Shown: piece after piece, positions 8,651 to 18,454 of the stretch
Layout: the number at the start of each line of letters is the position of its first letter
Numbering within the stretch: position 1 is the stretch's first letter
Assembly: GCF_900188035.1 (NCBI RefSeq)
Contig: NZ_FZNN01000006.1
Location: 62,001 to 126,000, forward strand
Origin: Puniceibacterium sediminis
GTDB lineage: Bacteria > Pseudomonadota > Alphaproteobacteria > Rhodobacterales > Rhodobacteraceae
Length of the DNA: 64,000 nt
Reading direction: 5' to 3'
Made by a program: the position numbers and the translations under genes
The notes under the pieces: generated by a model
Databases searched by the model: none
The model's input: only the letters and a program-made list of their open reading frames with translations
Told to the model about the DNA's origin: nothing

Positions 8651-10452
8651 CAGAATGTCCGCTCTTTCGGCGCGATCTTCTTTAGAGAAATGCCACCCTC
8701 AGCTTCTGTGCTCAGCGGATCGGTGATGACCGGGCGGTGGGTCAGCGTAACCTTTGCGCCCTCGACCCGGCTGATCGTGTGCACACGCCAGTTTTCGTCA
8801 TCCCGTGTGGAATAATCCTCATGCGCATGAGCGCCGCGGCTTTCCTTGCGTGCCTCGGCACCAACGATGGTGGCCAGCGCGTTTGGCATGAGGTTGGTCA
8901 GCTCCAACGTTTCCATCAAATCCGAGTTCCAGACCAGTGAGCGGTCGGTGACCTTGATGTCGTCCATCTTGCCGGCAATCGCGGTCATTTCCTTGACCCC
9001 GTGCGAGAGTGTCTCGGATTCGCGGAACACGGCCGCATCACGCTGCATGGTTTTCTGCATCTCGAGCCGCAGGTCAGCGGTGCTAATGGTACCTTTGGCG
9101 TTACGCAGCCCGTCGAACCGGTCGAACGCCTTTTCGACGCTTGCGGTGTTCGTCGAAGGAACTGCGGCGTCGCGGTCCACGACCTTGCCAGCACGGATCG
9201 CGGCGGCGCGGCCAAAGACAACAAGGTCAATCAGAGAGTTAGACCCAAGCCGATTGGCACCGTGCACCGAAGCACAGCCCGCCTCGCCCACAGCCATCAG
9301 GCCTGGGACAACGGCATTGGCATCGTCCGCGGTAGGATTCAACACCTCACCCCAATAGTTCGTCGGGATGCCGCCCATGTTGTAATGCACCGTCGGGATG
9401 ACCGGGATCGGTTCCTTGGTCACGTCGACACCAGCAAAAATGCGCGCGGATTCAGAAATGCCAGGCAGGCGCAGATGCAGCGCCTCTTTGGGCAGGTGGC
9501 TCAGGTTCAGGTGGATGTGATCACCTTCCTTGCCGACGCCACGACCCTCGCGGATTTCCATCGTCATGCAGCGGCTAACATAATCGCGGGGGGCAAGGTC
9601 CTTGTAGTTGGGCGCGTAGCGCTCCATGAACCTTTCGCCTTCAGAGTTGGTGAGGTAGCCGCCCTCGCCCCGGGCACCTTCGGTGATCAGGCAGCCAGCG
9701 CCGTAGATGCCGGTTGGGTGGAACTGGACGAACTCCATGTCCTGCAGCGGCAGACCCGCACGCGCCACCATGCCGCCGCCATCGCCGGTGCAGGTGTGCG
9801 CAGAGGTCGCGCTGAAGTAAGCCCGGCCATAACCACCGGTCGCCAGCACGACAGTCTTGGCGTTAAAGACATGCATCGTGCCGTCGTCCAACTTCCAGCA
9901 GACGACACCGGTGCAGGCACCGTCCGTCATTATCAGATCGATGGCGAAATATTCGATGTAGAATTCAGCGTTGTTCTTCAGCGACTGGCCATACAGCGTG
10001 TGCAGAATCGCGTGGCCGGTCCGGTCGGCGGCGGCACAGGTGCGCTGCACCGCTGGGCCTTCGCCGAATTCGGTCGTGTGACCGCCGAACGGACGTTGGT
10101 AGATCTTGCCCTCTTCGGTGCGCGAAAACGGCACACCGTAATGCTCAAGCTCGTAAACTGCCTTGGGTGCCTCGCGGGCGAGGTATTCCATAGCGTCCGT
10201 GTCACCCAGCCAGTCCGATCCTTTGACAGTATCATACATATGCCACTGCCAGTGGTCCGGGCCCATGTTGGACAGCGATGCGGCGATGCCGCCCTGTGCG
10301 GCGACGGTGTGCGAACGGGTCGGGAAAACCTTGGTCACACAGGCCGTGCGCAGCCCCTGCTCGGCCATGCCGAGGGTCGCGCGAAGACCTGCGCCGCCGG
10401 CGCCAACAACCACGACGTCATAATCATGCGTCTCGTATTCGTATGCAGCCAT
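8650..10452 (-). CDS. sdhA: Succinate dehydrogenase flavoprotein subunit
   Basis: Oxidises succinate to fumarate with covalently bound FAD on the cytoplasmic face of the inner membrane. The 600-residue chain has the dinucleotide-binding GAGGAG at 17-22, the FAD-attachment block [10 protein letters not shown] with His48, QFHPTGIYG and [12 protein letters not shown] in the capping domain, and [18 protein letters not shown] near the middle. Its length and order match the alphaproteobacterial enzyme. It starts 23 nt after sdhD and overlaps the following lipoprotein gene by one base. Long frames on the opposite strand here are shadows. Confidence 0.98.
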   Translation of the reverse strand: MAAYEYETHDYDVVVVGAGGAGLRATLGMAEQGLRTACVTKVFPTRSHTVAAQGGIAASLSNMGPDHWQWHMYDTVKGSDWLGDTDAMEYLAREAPKAVYELEHYGVPFSRTEEGKIYQRPFGGHTTEFGEGPAVQRTCAAADRTGHAILHTLYGQSLKNNAEFYIEYFAIDLIMTDGACTGVVCWKLDDGTMHVFNAKTVVLATGGYGRAYFSATSAHTCTGDGGGMVARAGLPLQDMEFVQFHPTGIYGAGCLITEGARGEGGYLTNSEGERFMERYAPNYKDLAPRDYVSRCMTMEIREGRGVGKEGDHIHLNLSHLPKEALHLRLPGISESARIFAGVDVTKEPIPVIPTVHYNMGGIPTNYWGEVLNPTADDANAVVPGLMAVGEAGCASVHGANRLGSNSLIDLVVFGRAAAIRAGKVVDRDAAVPSTNTASVEKAFDRFDGLRNAKGTISTADLRLEMQKTMQRDAAVFRESETLSHGVKEMTAIAGKMDDIKVTDRSLVWNSDLMETLELTNLMPNALATIVGAEARKESRGAHAHEDYSTRDDENWRVHTISRVEGAKVTLTHRPVITDPLSTEAEGGISLKKIAPKERTF

Positions 10453-10475
10453 TTATCTGTTGCTCCGGTGTGCGT

Positions 10476-10847
10476 TCAAAGGGCCAGCTTGGCGATGGCG
10501 AAGAGGCCTGTCGCCGCGGCGCCGTAGGATAGGATTGTCATGCCGATGATGCAGACCTTGCCCATCGGACCATGGACGTAATCCTCGATCATCGTCTGGA
10601 AGCCGCCGTTGAAGTGTTTGAAGGACACCACGATGGTCAGAGCCGCAACAATCGCCGGGAAGGGGCGGGAATAGTAGGCAGTCACCTCTTCGTAGGAGGA
10701 TCCCAGAATGCAGCCGAAGGTAAAGATGAACAGCGGGATCAGGATCAGCAGTGCCACGGCGGATACGGTCATGGACCAGAAGTGATGTGTGCCAGACTTG
10801 GCGGAACCCCAGCCCACGGCGCGCTTGCGGTCGGTCAGAAAAGCCAT
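10476..10847 (-). CDS. sdhD: Succinate dehydrogenase membrane anchor subunit
   Basis: Small hydrophobic anchor of complex II that helps bind haem b and ubiquinone. The 123-residue protein begins MAFLTDRKRAVGWGSAKSGT and has three membrane helices, around 30-52, 62-82 and 96-117. The segment FKHFNGGFQTMIEDYVHG between helices two and three carries the His expected near the haem. The ATG at 10847 is preceded by GAAGGAG; a much longer upstream extension in the same frame runs into sdhC and is not used. It lies 11 nt after sdhC. Confidence 0.93.
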   Translation of the reverse strand: MAFLTDRKRAVGWGSAKSGTHHFWSMTVSAVALLILIPLFIFTFGCILGSSYEEVTAYYSRPFPAIVAALTIVVSFKHFNGGFQTMIEDYVHGPMGKVCIIGMTILSYGAAATGLFAIAKLAL

Positions 10848-10858
10848 GTTGCGCTCCT

Positions 10859-11242
10859 TCAGATAATGATGACGGTAAGGATTGTCAGGATCACCGATCC
10901 CCCGATCACTGCGTAGCCAAGCTTGTACGCGGTATCGAGGTCGAGTCCCTTGGCCTGGTCCCAGATAAGGTGCCGCACACCTGCAAGCGTGTGATACCAC
11001 ATCGCCCAGAGAGACAGAAACAGGACCAGATCACCGAACCAGCTGGTCAGCAACGCATCCGCCGTAGCAAATGACTCTGCCCCCGTCGCGGCGGCCAGAA
11101 GCCACCAGACAATCAGGAACATCGCAACGATCAATGCGTTGCCCGTGATCCGGGTCAGGATCGACGTCATAGACGTCAGCTGTGGGGCATAGATGGTAAG
11201 GTGCGGTGACAGCGGGCGGTTGCCCCGGTTCACGTCGGCCAT
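10859..11242 (-). CDS. sdhC: Succinate dehydrogenase cytochrome b556 subunit
   Basis: Membrane subunit that, with SdhD, holds haem b and the quinone site. The 127 residues include the family N-terminus NRGNRPLSPHLTIYAPQLTS, three membrane helices, and WYHTLAGVRHLIWD, whose first His is the expected haem ligand. It is the first gene of the operon. AAGGAAC precedes the ATG at a suitable distance. The double TGTGATCACA operator lies about 110-150 nt upstream, where a promoter-controlling site would be expected. Confidence 0.95.
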   Translation of the reverse strand: MADVNRGNRPLSPHLTIYAPQLTSMTSILTRITGNALIVAMFLIVWWLLAAATGAESFATADALLTSWFGDLVLFLSLWAMWYHTLAGVRHLIWDQAKGLDLDTAYKLGYAVIGGSVILTILTVIII

Positions 11243-11351
11243 GTGTCTGTCCTTTTCGGTTCCTTACAAGCGTTCTAACCTATTTTATCGTCCTGTCACG
11301 AGACGTGCCGCCGCAGGAGAAGGTTTTTTCCAACAAATGCTGCAAATGCGA

Positions 11352-11393
11352 TACTTTTGTGATCACACCATTAATCGTGTGATCACAAAAGTA
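11352..11393. promoter_or_regulatory. Double TGTGATCACA operator upstream of sdhC
   Basis: A perfect inverted repeat with 17-nt arms (TACTTTTGTGATCACAC and its complement) around the 8-nt spacer CATTAATC. Each arm contains the 10-nt perfect palindrome TGTGATCACA (11358-11367 and 11378-11387), so the site is two identical operators 20 bp apart, close to two helical turns. The same pair, 21 bp apart, lies upstream of sucC at 18455-18490. The distance to the sdhC start is 110-151 nt. Confidence 0.8.
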
Positions 11394-11806
11394 GAGGCAT
11401 CGACATCCGAACCGGAATCACATCCCCACGAACCCCTTTCTGGTAAGAACGACAAGATCAGGGCGAGCCCTGCGTCACGATAGCTCCCCGACACCACACC
11501 GACAAAGGTCCGGTGGCCCGACAAGAAACCATAAGAGTAAAGGAAATTGATGAATTCTAGGATTCGAACGAAATTCCGCAAAATTATCGCCAAGGCAAGC
11601 TGAATTCGCAGGTTTAATTCGGCGCAACATCAACGATTACCACAAACCGGTGGTAGCATTTTCATCTGGCCCCAACAGGTTGGGTGACAGGACCGGACTC
11701 CCACAGGGTACTTTCTTTTGGGCTGCATCAAGACCTGGCTGGATCAGCCTGCCCATATGTACGGGTCTCAGCATGATCACAAACGCCAAACCAATGCTTT
11801 TCATGG
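11394..11806. other. Intergenic region between sdh operator and mch
   Basis: These 413 nt separate the sdh control region from the 3' end of mch, with no convincing gene. A small stem (TACCAC-N6-GTGGTA, 11639-11656) and another (GGCTG/CAGCC near 11740) lie in the stretch. A partial operator-like TGATCACAAA sits near 11775. A 17-codon frame at 11550-11603 has an AAAGGA before its ATG but nothing downstream on that strand. Confidence 0.4.
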
Positions 11807-12850
11807 TCAGACCGGCATCAGCGCCCAGTAATCCAGATCCAGTAAAACGTGGGGCAGGTATTTGCCGCTATCGTCCTTGAGCGTGAACGGAGCACCGCCT
11901 TTAGTTGCGACCAGACGCAATCGGATAGCACCGACGCCGGGGGCCGTTGTCGCGGCCGTGTCCAGCACCTCGGACCAGGCGCGAACGGTATCCCCGGAAA
12001 AGCAAGGGTTAGCGTGGCTGCCAGCATTCAACCCGACGATCATCTGCGCATTGGCGAGACCATTGAACGATAGCGTCCGCGCCATCGAAATCACGTGGCC
12101 GCCATAAATCAGCCGCGAACCGTCTTCACGCATCGTCCCGTCAAAGTGCGTCTTTGATGTGTTCTGCCACAACCTTGTGGCCATCATGTGTTCGGCTTCT
12201 TCGATCGTGACACCATCCACATGGTCAATCGTCTCGCCCACTGAATAGTCGCCCAACCGATGCGGCTCTCCGGCAAGCGTGTTATCGTAACGGGTAAAAT
12301 CAAGGCCTTCGGGCACGACCAAATCCGCCGGGTCAAGAACATTGGCGAGATCCGGAACAACGGTTTCGGGAGCATCCGACGCGGGGTCACGTTTCTTGAC
12401 CATGACCCAGCGGACATACTCCAACACTGTCTCATCCCGCTGGTTGAGCCCACGAGAGCGCACCCAGACCACCCCGGTCTGTCCGTTTGAATTCTGCTTG
12501 AGCCCAATTACCTCGGATCGGGCGCGCAGGGTGTCGCCGGACCAAATCGGCTTTAGCCACTTGCCCTCAGCATATCCCAGATTGGCACGGGCGTTCAGGG
12601 ACACATCCGGCACTGTCTTGCCGAACACGACATGGAAGGCGACCAGATCATCCAGCGGGCTTTCGCTCAGGCCGCAGGACTGGGCGAAAGCGTCCGACGA
12701 ATAAAGCGCATGCCGCGCGGGATAAAGCGCGTGATACATCGCCCGTTCGCCCGTGCCGACGGTGCGGGGCACGGCATGGTGGATGACCTGACCGATGCTG
12801 TAATCTTCAAAGAAACGTCCGGCATTTGTCTTTTGCACCGTCTTCGGCAT
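11807..12850 (-). CDS. mch: Mesaconyl-C1-CoA hydratase (MaoC-type)
   Basis: Interconverts mesaconyl-C1-CoA and beta-methylmalyl-CoA in the ethylmalonyl-CoA pathway. The 347-residue protein consists of two hot-dog folds of the MaoC type in tandem. The first carries GRFFEDYSIGQVIHH and KPIWSGDTLRARSEV; the second carries LGDYSVGETIDHVDG, YGGHVISMARTLSFNG and NPCFSGDTVRAWSEV. The repeated SGDT-x-RA-SEV shows the internal duplication. The length matches the R. sphaeroides enzyme (about 343). It directly follows a DUF1737 gene with no intergenic base and belongs to the mcl2-nnrU-DUF1737-mch transcript. Confidence 0.9.
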   Translation of the reverse strand: MPKTVQKTNAGRFFEDYSIGQVIHHAVPRTVGTGERAMYHALYPARHALYSSDAFAQSCGLSESPLDDLVAFHVVFGKTVPDVSLNARANLGYAEGKWLKPIWSGDTLRARSEVIGLKQNSNGQTGVVWVRSRGLNQRDETVLEYVRWVMVKKRDPASDAPETVVPDLANVLDPADLVVPEGLDFTRYDNTLAGEPHRLGDYSVGETIDHVDGVTIEEAEHMMATRLWQNTSKTHFDGTMREDGSRLIYGGHVISMARTLSFNGLANAQMIVGLNAGSHANPCFSGDTVRAWSEVLDTAATTAPGVGAIRLRLVATKGGAPFTLKDDSGKYLPHVLLDLDYWALMPV

Positions 12851-13054
12851 TCACTGCTCTCCCAGTTTGATGTCCGGGCTATATGTACCGGGCGCGTCCT
12901 TGGTGACGGCCTGACCACAGCGCATCACGCCATTGGCAGCGTCAAAGGCATAGGTGGGGGCGCCATGCAGCGCCCACCCTTTGTTCAGTGCGGCTGTGAC
13001 CTTGTGGCAAAAGGCCGATGTGTCATCTTCGCTGAGGAATCTATATAATTTCAT
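12851..13054 (-). CDS. DUF1737 family protein
   Basis: A 67-residue soluble protein starting MKLYRFLSEDDTSAFCHKVT and containing LNKGWALHGAPTYAFD, the core of the DUF1737 family (small proteins with a conserved Gly-Trp). Its stop codon abuts the mch start codon exactly, so the two are probably translated together. The ATG at 13054 is chosen because the family starts there; an upstream in-frame extension overlaps the nnrU frame. Function unknown. Confidence 0.8.
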   Translation of the reverse strand: MKLYRFLSEDDTSAFCHKVTAALNKGWALHGAPTYAFDAANGVMRCGQAVTKDAPGTYSPDIKLGEQ

Positions 13055-13058
13055 GGCG

Positions 13059-13604
13059 TTACCCCGGGAACGGCGAAACGCCGAGCCATGTATGGATAGC
13101 GGTAATAACACCGAACATGACCAACGTGATGACCACCAGAAGAATGTCCTTTTTCGCTGGACCCGGCTCTGGCCGCTCCCACGGACCGGCGCGGTTGATC
13201 AGGATGACCTCTGCAACAGCCCAGGCCAGCATGGTGCCGAACAGCATGATCGACGCAAGATCGCCATTCACCAGCAGGTGCGCGGCGGCCCAGATCTTGA
13301 CCGCCGTCAGCTGTGGGTGACGCATCTTGCCGCGCAGACGTCCGGTTGTCGCGCTCATCCCGTAGACGAACACTGCGATCAGCATCATCAGGTTATTGAT
13401 GTGAACCATGAACGCGGGCGGATTCCACACCGGAACAAAAGCTGCCGCGCGATAGCCAAGGATGATCAGCACCAGACCTGCGGCTATCAGGGCAGCGATA
13501 AGCCCCCTCCCCGACGTGCCAAGCTCGGCGCGCCGGACGGGGGCCACCCGTTTGAAAATATGTGCGCCAACCCAGAGGAGAAGGCCGAGGACGAGGAATG
13601 GCAT
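13059..13604 (-). CDS. NnrU family membrane protein
   Basis: A 181-residue integral membrane protein with five or so helices (about 1-17, 32-50, 66-84, 111-132 and 153-173). It matches the NnrU family: MPFLVLGLLLWVGAHIFKR at the N-terminus and RGKMRHPQLTAVKIWAAAHL in the middle, with the conserved His residues. NnrU proteins were first linked to nitric-oxide metabolism in denitrifiers and resemble methyltransferase-like membrane enzymes; no denitrification gene is present here, so the role is open. It starts three nt after mcl2 and is followed four nt later by DUF1737. Confidence 0.88.
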   Translation of the reverse strand: MPFLVLGLLLWVGAHIFKRVAPVRRAELGTSGRGLIAALIAAGLVLIILGYRAAAFVPVWNPPAFMVHINNLMMLIAVFVYGMSATTGRLRGKMRHPQLTAVKIWAAAHLLVNGDLASIMLFGTMLAWAVAEVILINRAGPWERPEPGPAKKDILLVVITLVMFGVITAIHTWLGVSPFPG

Positions 13605-13607
13605 GAT

Positions 13608-14465
13608 TTACTCCGCTGCAATTCTTTCAATTGCCTGTGCTTTTGCCAGAACTTCCTGTGCCGTGGCAACGTGCAGGTTTTCCACGATCCGTCCATCCAC
13701 TACCGCAACCCCTTGTCCCTGCGCCTGCGCGGCGTTGAACGCGGCGATGTGACGCCGGGCAAGATCCAGCTCCGCCTCACTCGGGGCGAATTCCGCGTTG
13801 ACCACATCGATCTGCGCAGGGTGGATCAGCGTTTTCCCGTCAAAGCCCATGTCGCGCCCCTGCGAAGATTCGGCGCGAAGCCCCGCGTCATCCTTGAAGG
13901 CATTGTAGACACCGTCGATGATCACGATACCCTCGGCCTTTGCGGCCAGCAGGCAAAGCCCCAGCCCCGACATCATCGCGGTTCGACTGGGATCGGCACG
14001 GCTGTTCAGTTCGCGCGCAAGGTCGTTGGTGCCCATGATCATGCCGCGCAGCCTGGGATGTGCGGCGATGGCGGCGGCATTCAGCATCCCGCGCGGCGTC
14101 TCCATCATCGCCCAGAGGTCAAGGTCCCCGGTGATCGCCGACAGCGCGTCCAACTGCCCGGGATTGTCGACCTTTGGCGACAGCACCGCGTCGCATGCCA
14201 TTTGCGCGACGGCCCTGGCATCGTCCTGCCCCCATTCGGTGTCAAATCCGTTGATCCGCACGATCTTCATCCGGTGGCCAAACCCGCCTTGCGCCAGAGC
14301 GCTACCCAGAATTTCCCGGGCATGCACCTTTTCGTCAGGGGCCACAGCATCTTCGAGATCAAAGATGATCGCGTCCACCGGTAGTTTACGCGCCTTGTCC
14401 AGCGCACGTTCCCTGGAAGCCGGAATGTACAGGACCGAACGGTAAGGGCGGGCACGCATTTCCAT
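13608..14465 (-). CDS. mcl2: (3S)-malyl-CoA thioesterase (CitE-like, Mcl2 type)
   Basis: CitE/HpcH-family protein. The 285-residue chain has YRSVLYIPASRERALDKA, FDLEDAVAPDEK (metal-binding Glu/Asp), VRINGFDTEW, METPRGMLNAAAIA, IMGTNDLARELN and GFDGKTLIHPAQIDVVN. In R. sphaeroides two paralogues exist: Mcl1, the lyase of about 318 residues, and Mcl2, a 285-residue malyl-CoA thioesterase encoded beside mch. The length and the neighbourhood match Mcl2, so hydrolysis of (3S)-malyl-CoA to malate and CoA is the best call; lyase activity cannot be excluded from sequence alone. First gene of its operon, with AGGAG seven to nine nt before the ATG. Confidence 0.82.
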   Translation of the reverse strand: MEMRARPYRSVLYIPASRERALDKARKLPVDAIIFDLEDAVAPDEKVHAREILGSALAQGGFGHRMKIVRINGFDTEWGQDDARAVAQMACDAVLSPKVDNPGQLDALSAITGDLDLWAMMETPRGMLNAAAIAAHPRLRGMIMGTNDLARELNSRADPSRTAMMSGLGLCLLAAKAEGIVIIDGVYNAFKDDAGLRAESSQGRDMGFDGKTLIHPAQIDVVNAEFAPSEAELDLARRHIAAFNAAQAQGQGVAVVDGRIVENLHVATAQEVLAKAQAIERIAAE

Positions 14466-14725
14466 GGGACTCTCCTGCGGAATAATGTTGCGCGGTTCTG
14501 GTCATATATTTGCAAAAAGATCAAGCAGGAATCCGCTGCAATGCAGCATTTTGACCTAATCGCAGAAGCGGTCGACGCGTTAACCCATATTTCAATACAT
14601 GTAGCGCAGGCTGCAGATGGCCGGAACGCATGCGACGGGACGCGGCGCACTTCGGGAAGAAGGACATCATTGGGCAGGAAGGTGCAGTGCAACACACCCA
14701 CGCCCCAGATCCGAAAGGGTACTTC
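14466..14725. promoter_or_regulatory. Divergent control region of mcl2 operon and small secreted protein
   Basis: It contains the palindrome TTTGCAAA (14509-14516) 44 nt before mcl2, a sequence like the sites bound by alphaproteobacterial acyl-CoA-linked regulators of the RamB/PccR type. It also contains GCAATGCAGCATTTTGAC (14538-14555), which nearly repeats an element before ccr. GCTGCAATGCAGC overlaps it and is itself a palindrome. Confidence 0.4.
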
Positions 14726-15040
14726 ATGAAACGGAGTATGAATGCGGTCTTGACCGGAGCAGTTCTGGCGCTGAACGTCGCAGGCCCTGCGCTGGCGCAG
14801 GGCAATAACTGCGCACCACGCGAAAAAGTCGTGGACCGGCTCGCCTCAAAATACGGCGAGACTCGACAGTCCATAGGGCTGGGGACAGACAACGCGGTGG
14901 TGGAGGTGTTTGCCTCGGACGACACCGGAACCTGGACCATCACGGTGACGCGAACCGACGGCATGACTTGCCTTGTCGCCAGCGGTCAGGCGTTCGAGGC
15001 TTTGGCCGAAGCGCTGCCGACCCAAGGCAACGATGCCTGA
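14726..15040 (+). CDS. Small secreted hypothetical protein
   Basis: A 104-residue protein with a classical signal peptide, MKRSMNAVLTGAVLALNVAG ending in ALAQ, so the mature protein is about 80 residues in the periplasm or outside. It carries two Cys (NNCAPREK and MTCLVASG) that could pair. The middle, EVFASDDTGTWTITVTRTDG, suggests a short beta-sheet. The ATG at 14726 directly precedes the signal peptide and has AAAGGG before it; an upstream extension in frame adds only unlikely residues. Similar small proteins occur in Rhodobacteraceae, but I cannot name a family. Confidence 0.75.
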   Translation: MKRSMNAVLTGAVLALNVAGPALAQGNNCAPREKVVDRLASKYGETRQSIGLGTDNAVVEVFASDDTGTWTITVTRTDGMTCLVASGQAFEALAEALPTQGNDA

Positions 15041-15063
15041 GCCCTGACCCGACGCGGACACAG

Positions 15064-15098
15064 TGCTGCGGGCCCCACAGAAATACTGCCCCGCAGCA
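15064..15098. terminator. Hairpin between convergent genes
   Basis: TGCTGCGGG pairs with CCCGCAGCA across a 17-nt loop, between the stops of the small secreted protein and the TauE gene. There is no T-run, so this is a tentative bidirectional terminator. Confidence 0.4.
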
Positions 15099-15123
15099 AC
15101 GACAGCCGTCCTGTCGAGAGTTC

Positions 15124-15879
15124 TCAGGTCAACGCGTCCCAGATCAGCTTGGCTCCGGTCAACATGAGTAACGCATAGGTCAGCCCAAAAAACACGCCTT
15201 CGGGCACCATGGAATGGGCCCGAATCCCAATCCAGGTGCCCAGCACGGCAAAGGGCGCCAGCGCGAAGTCGAGCGTAAGTGTTTGCAGGGTAAAGATGCC
15301 CATGAACGCATAGAATGCGGCTTTGAACAGGTTAACGGCCCAAAAGACCAATACCGTAGTGGCCTGATAAGTCGTCTTGGGCAAACGCCGACCCAGCAGA
15401 TAGACCGCAGCAGCGGGTCCACCTGCGTGGCTGACGAAACTGGTGAACCCGATCGCGACTCCGGCAGTCAGCCCCATCCGCGCGCCAAAATGCTGCTGCG
15501 CCAACCGGATCAACCCGGCCTTCTGCGCCATCTGCCAGAGCACGAAGGCGATGCCGATGGCACCGATCAAAAAGCGGATCACATCGGGATTGGCCATTCG
15601 ATAGAACATCGCCCCCAGAATCGTGCCCGGCACCGCGCCCAGTATCAGGATGCGCGAATCGGGCCAGCTCCACTTCTTCCAGTAGCTCGGCAGGCTGGCG
15701 GCATCGATCAGCATCAAAAGTGGCAGCATGATGCCAAGCGCCTGCCCCGGTTCCAGCACAATGGCCAGAATCGACGAACTGGCAAAGGCCGCGCCCGACC
15801 CGAAGCCGCCCTTCGAAATGCCTGCGAACAGCACAGCTGGGATGGCCAATGCCAGAATCGGTAGGGTCAAAAGCTCCAC
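15124..15879 (-). CDS. TauE/SafE-family membrane permease
   Basis: A 251-residue integral membrane protein of the TauE/SafE (sulfite exporter) family, with about eight hydrophobic segments. The duplicated signatures are AGISKGGFGSGAAFAS near the N-terminus and FTSFVSHAGGPAAAVYLL in the second half, both with the Gly-rich substrate path typical of the family. Members export sulfite, sulfoacetate or other organic anions; the substrate is not readable. The start is GTG at 15879 with AGAGGA upstream, giving MELLTLPILALAIP. Divergent from mdh. Confidence 0.88.
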   Translation of the reverse strand: MELLTLPILALAIPAVLFAGISKGGFGSGAAFASSSILAIVLEPGQALGIMLPLLMLIDAASLPSYWKKWSWPDSRILILGAVPGTILGAMFYRMANPDVIRFLIGAIGIAFVLWQMAQKAGLIRLAQQHFGARMGLTAGVAIGFTSFVSHAGGPAAAVYLLGRRLPKTTYQATTVLVFWAVNLFKAAFYAFMGIFTLQTLTLDFALAPFAVLGTWIGIRAHSMVPEGVFFGLTYALLMLTGAKLIWDALT

Positions 15880-15894
15880 GACTCAATCCTCTAA

Positions 15895-17001
<1,107 letters not shown>

Positions 17002-17010
17002 TGAGCGATA

Positions 17011-17050
17011 GCCACGGGGCCGTGTCGCGAAACCGACACGGCCCCGTGGC
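17011..17050 (+). terminator. Long perfect hairpin after mdh
   Basis: Seventeen perfect base pairs, GCCACGGGGCCGTGTCG with its complement, around the six-base loop CGAAAC, ten nt after the mdh stop. No T-run follows, so it may act as a terminator, an mRNA 3'-end protector, or both. Confidence 0.7.
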
Positions 17051-17273
17051 AGTCAATGCTGGTCGCTCTCTCTGCGCTGTGTGTGCCACAGCCCCAATCG
17101 ACTTGTTTCGTGACACCATTTTCGCGACACCAAGGTGCCGGAGAATGGGGTCTTCGATCAGGCTCACTATACCACCACCCGAAGCCTTGTCAGACAGGTG
17201 GCTAGGAGGGTTAATCTCCAAGGTCTGGCGCAAGTCGCTGCTGCTCATCTGGCAGTGGAAGATCTGAACTTCC

Positions 17274-18338
17274 TCAACCCCGATCCGGGACATCGCGGAT
17301 CAACCCACCAAGGCTCTGCGATCCCTCATAGATCAAACTTTGCGCGGTGATCGGCGAGCGGCTCAAGCCGCCACTCTCCAGCAGTTTGCGGTAATACCGG
17401 CTCCCCCCTGCGTGCTGACCACGATTGACGATGTATTCGATCCCTGCCTGCCCCCTCGTAAAGGGAAAATGCAGCAGGGCCGAAACGCTTTCTGACATGA
17501 CCAGACGACGGTCCACCTTGTGACCGTTGAACATCATGCCCCTCTGCCAGCGGAACAGACCTACCTTGGTGGCGTTCAGCGCATTTTCAAACAGATGCCG
17601 GGTCAATTGGCGCGCGACCATTCGCATCGGCATATCACGCGCAGTGGGCGTGATACGCTGGTCCATCCGCAGATACCGCTCGATCAGCCAGGATTGCAGG
17701 CGAGTCGCCCGAAGGTCGCTCAGAAAAAACAGCCGGTCACGCGCACCACCGTTGAAGCGCACGGGTGGGGTCGGACGCTCTCGCGACTGTGCGGCCGATA
17801 TAGGCCGCATGAAATACCCCAGCGGAAAAGGCCCCGGCCCATCGAACAGCGGGAACCGGTCGTGAAGGGAAACGCCATCCTCGGGATCGTGCACATGATC
17901 GCTCAGCGGCAGATCGCCATACATGTCGATCATCAGAGACGCGACCGCTTCGGCCCCCTCGGACTCGAGCGCGCTGATGTACTGAGCAAGGCTACGATCG
18001 GGCATTCCCGGCCAGACGAAATGTTCGTCGATGTCCGGGGCCATACACCATTTGCCGCTGCCGTAGTGATCCAGCAGCCCGGATTTCCAGATTGCACGCT
18101 CTTTCAGAAACTCGGCACCAGCGACGGGTTGGAACAGGGTCACATCTGGTTGCGCCGCAAGGTATGCACGACTGCCGTCGGTGGAATGGTCGTCCACGAT
18201 AAAAAACGACGCGGCACAGAGGCTGCGGTAATGCGCCAGGAAATCCGGCAGGATGTTGCGTTCGTTGTGTGCCAAGGCGACGATGGGCATGGCGCACGGA
18301 TCGTGCCGTTCCTCGCTGATCCGTTCAAGACGCTGCAT
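17274..18338 (-). CDS. Glycosyltransferase family 2-like protein
   Basis: A 354-residue cytosolic protein with a nucleotide-sugar transferase fold. It starts MQRLERISEERHDPCAMPIV, then HNERNILPDFLAHYRSL, FFIVDDHSTDGS and CMAPDIDEHFVWPG, which hold the acidic donor- and metal-binding residues. This order is typical of the Glyco_tranf_2_4 subgroup. A basic, aromatic-rich C-terminal half would give the acceptor site. The ATG at 18338 is supported by AAGGA eight nt upstream; the open frame extends further but would run across the sucC operator. The product is probably a surface polysaccharide, inferred only from the family. It lies on the opposite strand between mdh and sucC. Confidence 0.75.
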   Translation of the reverse strand: MQRLERISEERHDPCAMPIVALAHNERNILPDFLAHYRSLCAASFFIVDDHSTDGSRAYLAAQPDVTLFQPVAGAEFLKERAIWKSGLLDHYGSGKWCMAPDIDEHFVWPGMPDRSLAQYISALESEGAEAVASLMIDMYGDLPLSDHVHDPEDGVSLHDRFPLFDGPGPFPLGYFMRPISAAQSRERPTPPVRFNGGARDRLFFLSDLRATRLQSWLIERYLRMDQRITPTARDMPMRMVARQLTRHLFENALNATKVGLFRWQRGMMFNGHKVDRRLVMSESVSALLHFPFTRGQAGIEYIVNRGQHAGGSRYYRKLLESGGLSRSPITAQSLIYEGSQSLGGLIRDVPDRG

Positions 18339-18454
18339 GAGGATGTCCTTGTCTGATGCATCACCCGGTCTATCGCCCGCAGCAAAGCCTGACAACCGGG
18401 GCTGCGATTCTGGGACAAGCGTACAAAGCGAGCAAGCGCGCAAAGCTCCGCCGA

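Noticed and set aside
9001-10527. 508-codon frame on the plus strand opposite sdhA
   Set aside because: Shadow of sdhA with no family signature.
11352-11393. CRP/FNR-type site
   Set aside because: CRP and FNR sites have a spacer between half-sites (TGTGA-N6-TCACA, TTGAT-N4-ATCAA); here TGTGA and TCACA are directly joined.
11560-11585. T-arm-like GTTCGAATC on the minus strand, possible tRNA fragment
   Set aside because: The flanking bases do not form an acceptor stem or other arms; no tRNA can be folded.
11550-11603. 17-codon frame with AAAGGA before the ATG (a possible leader peptide)
   Set aside because: Nothing lies downstream on the same strand for it to control, and such short frames are common by chance.
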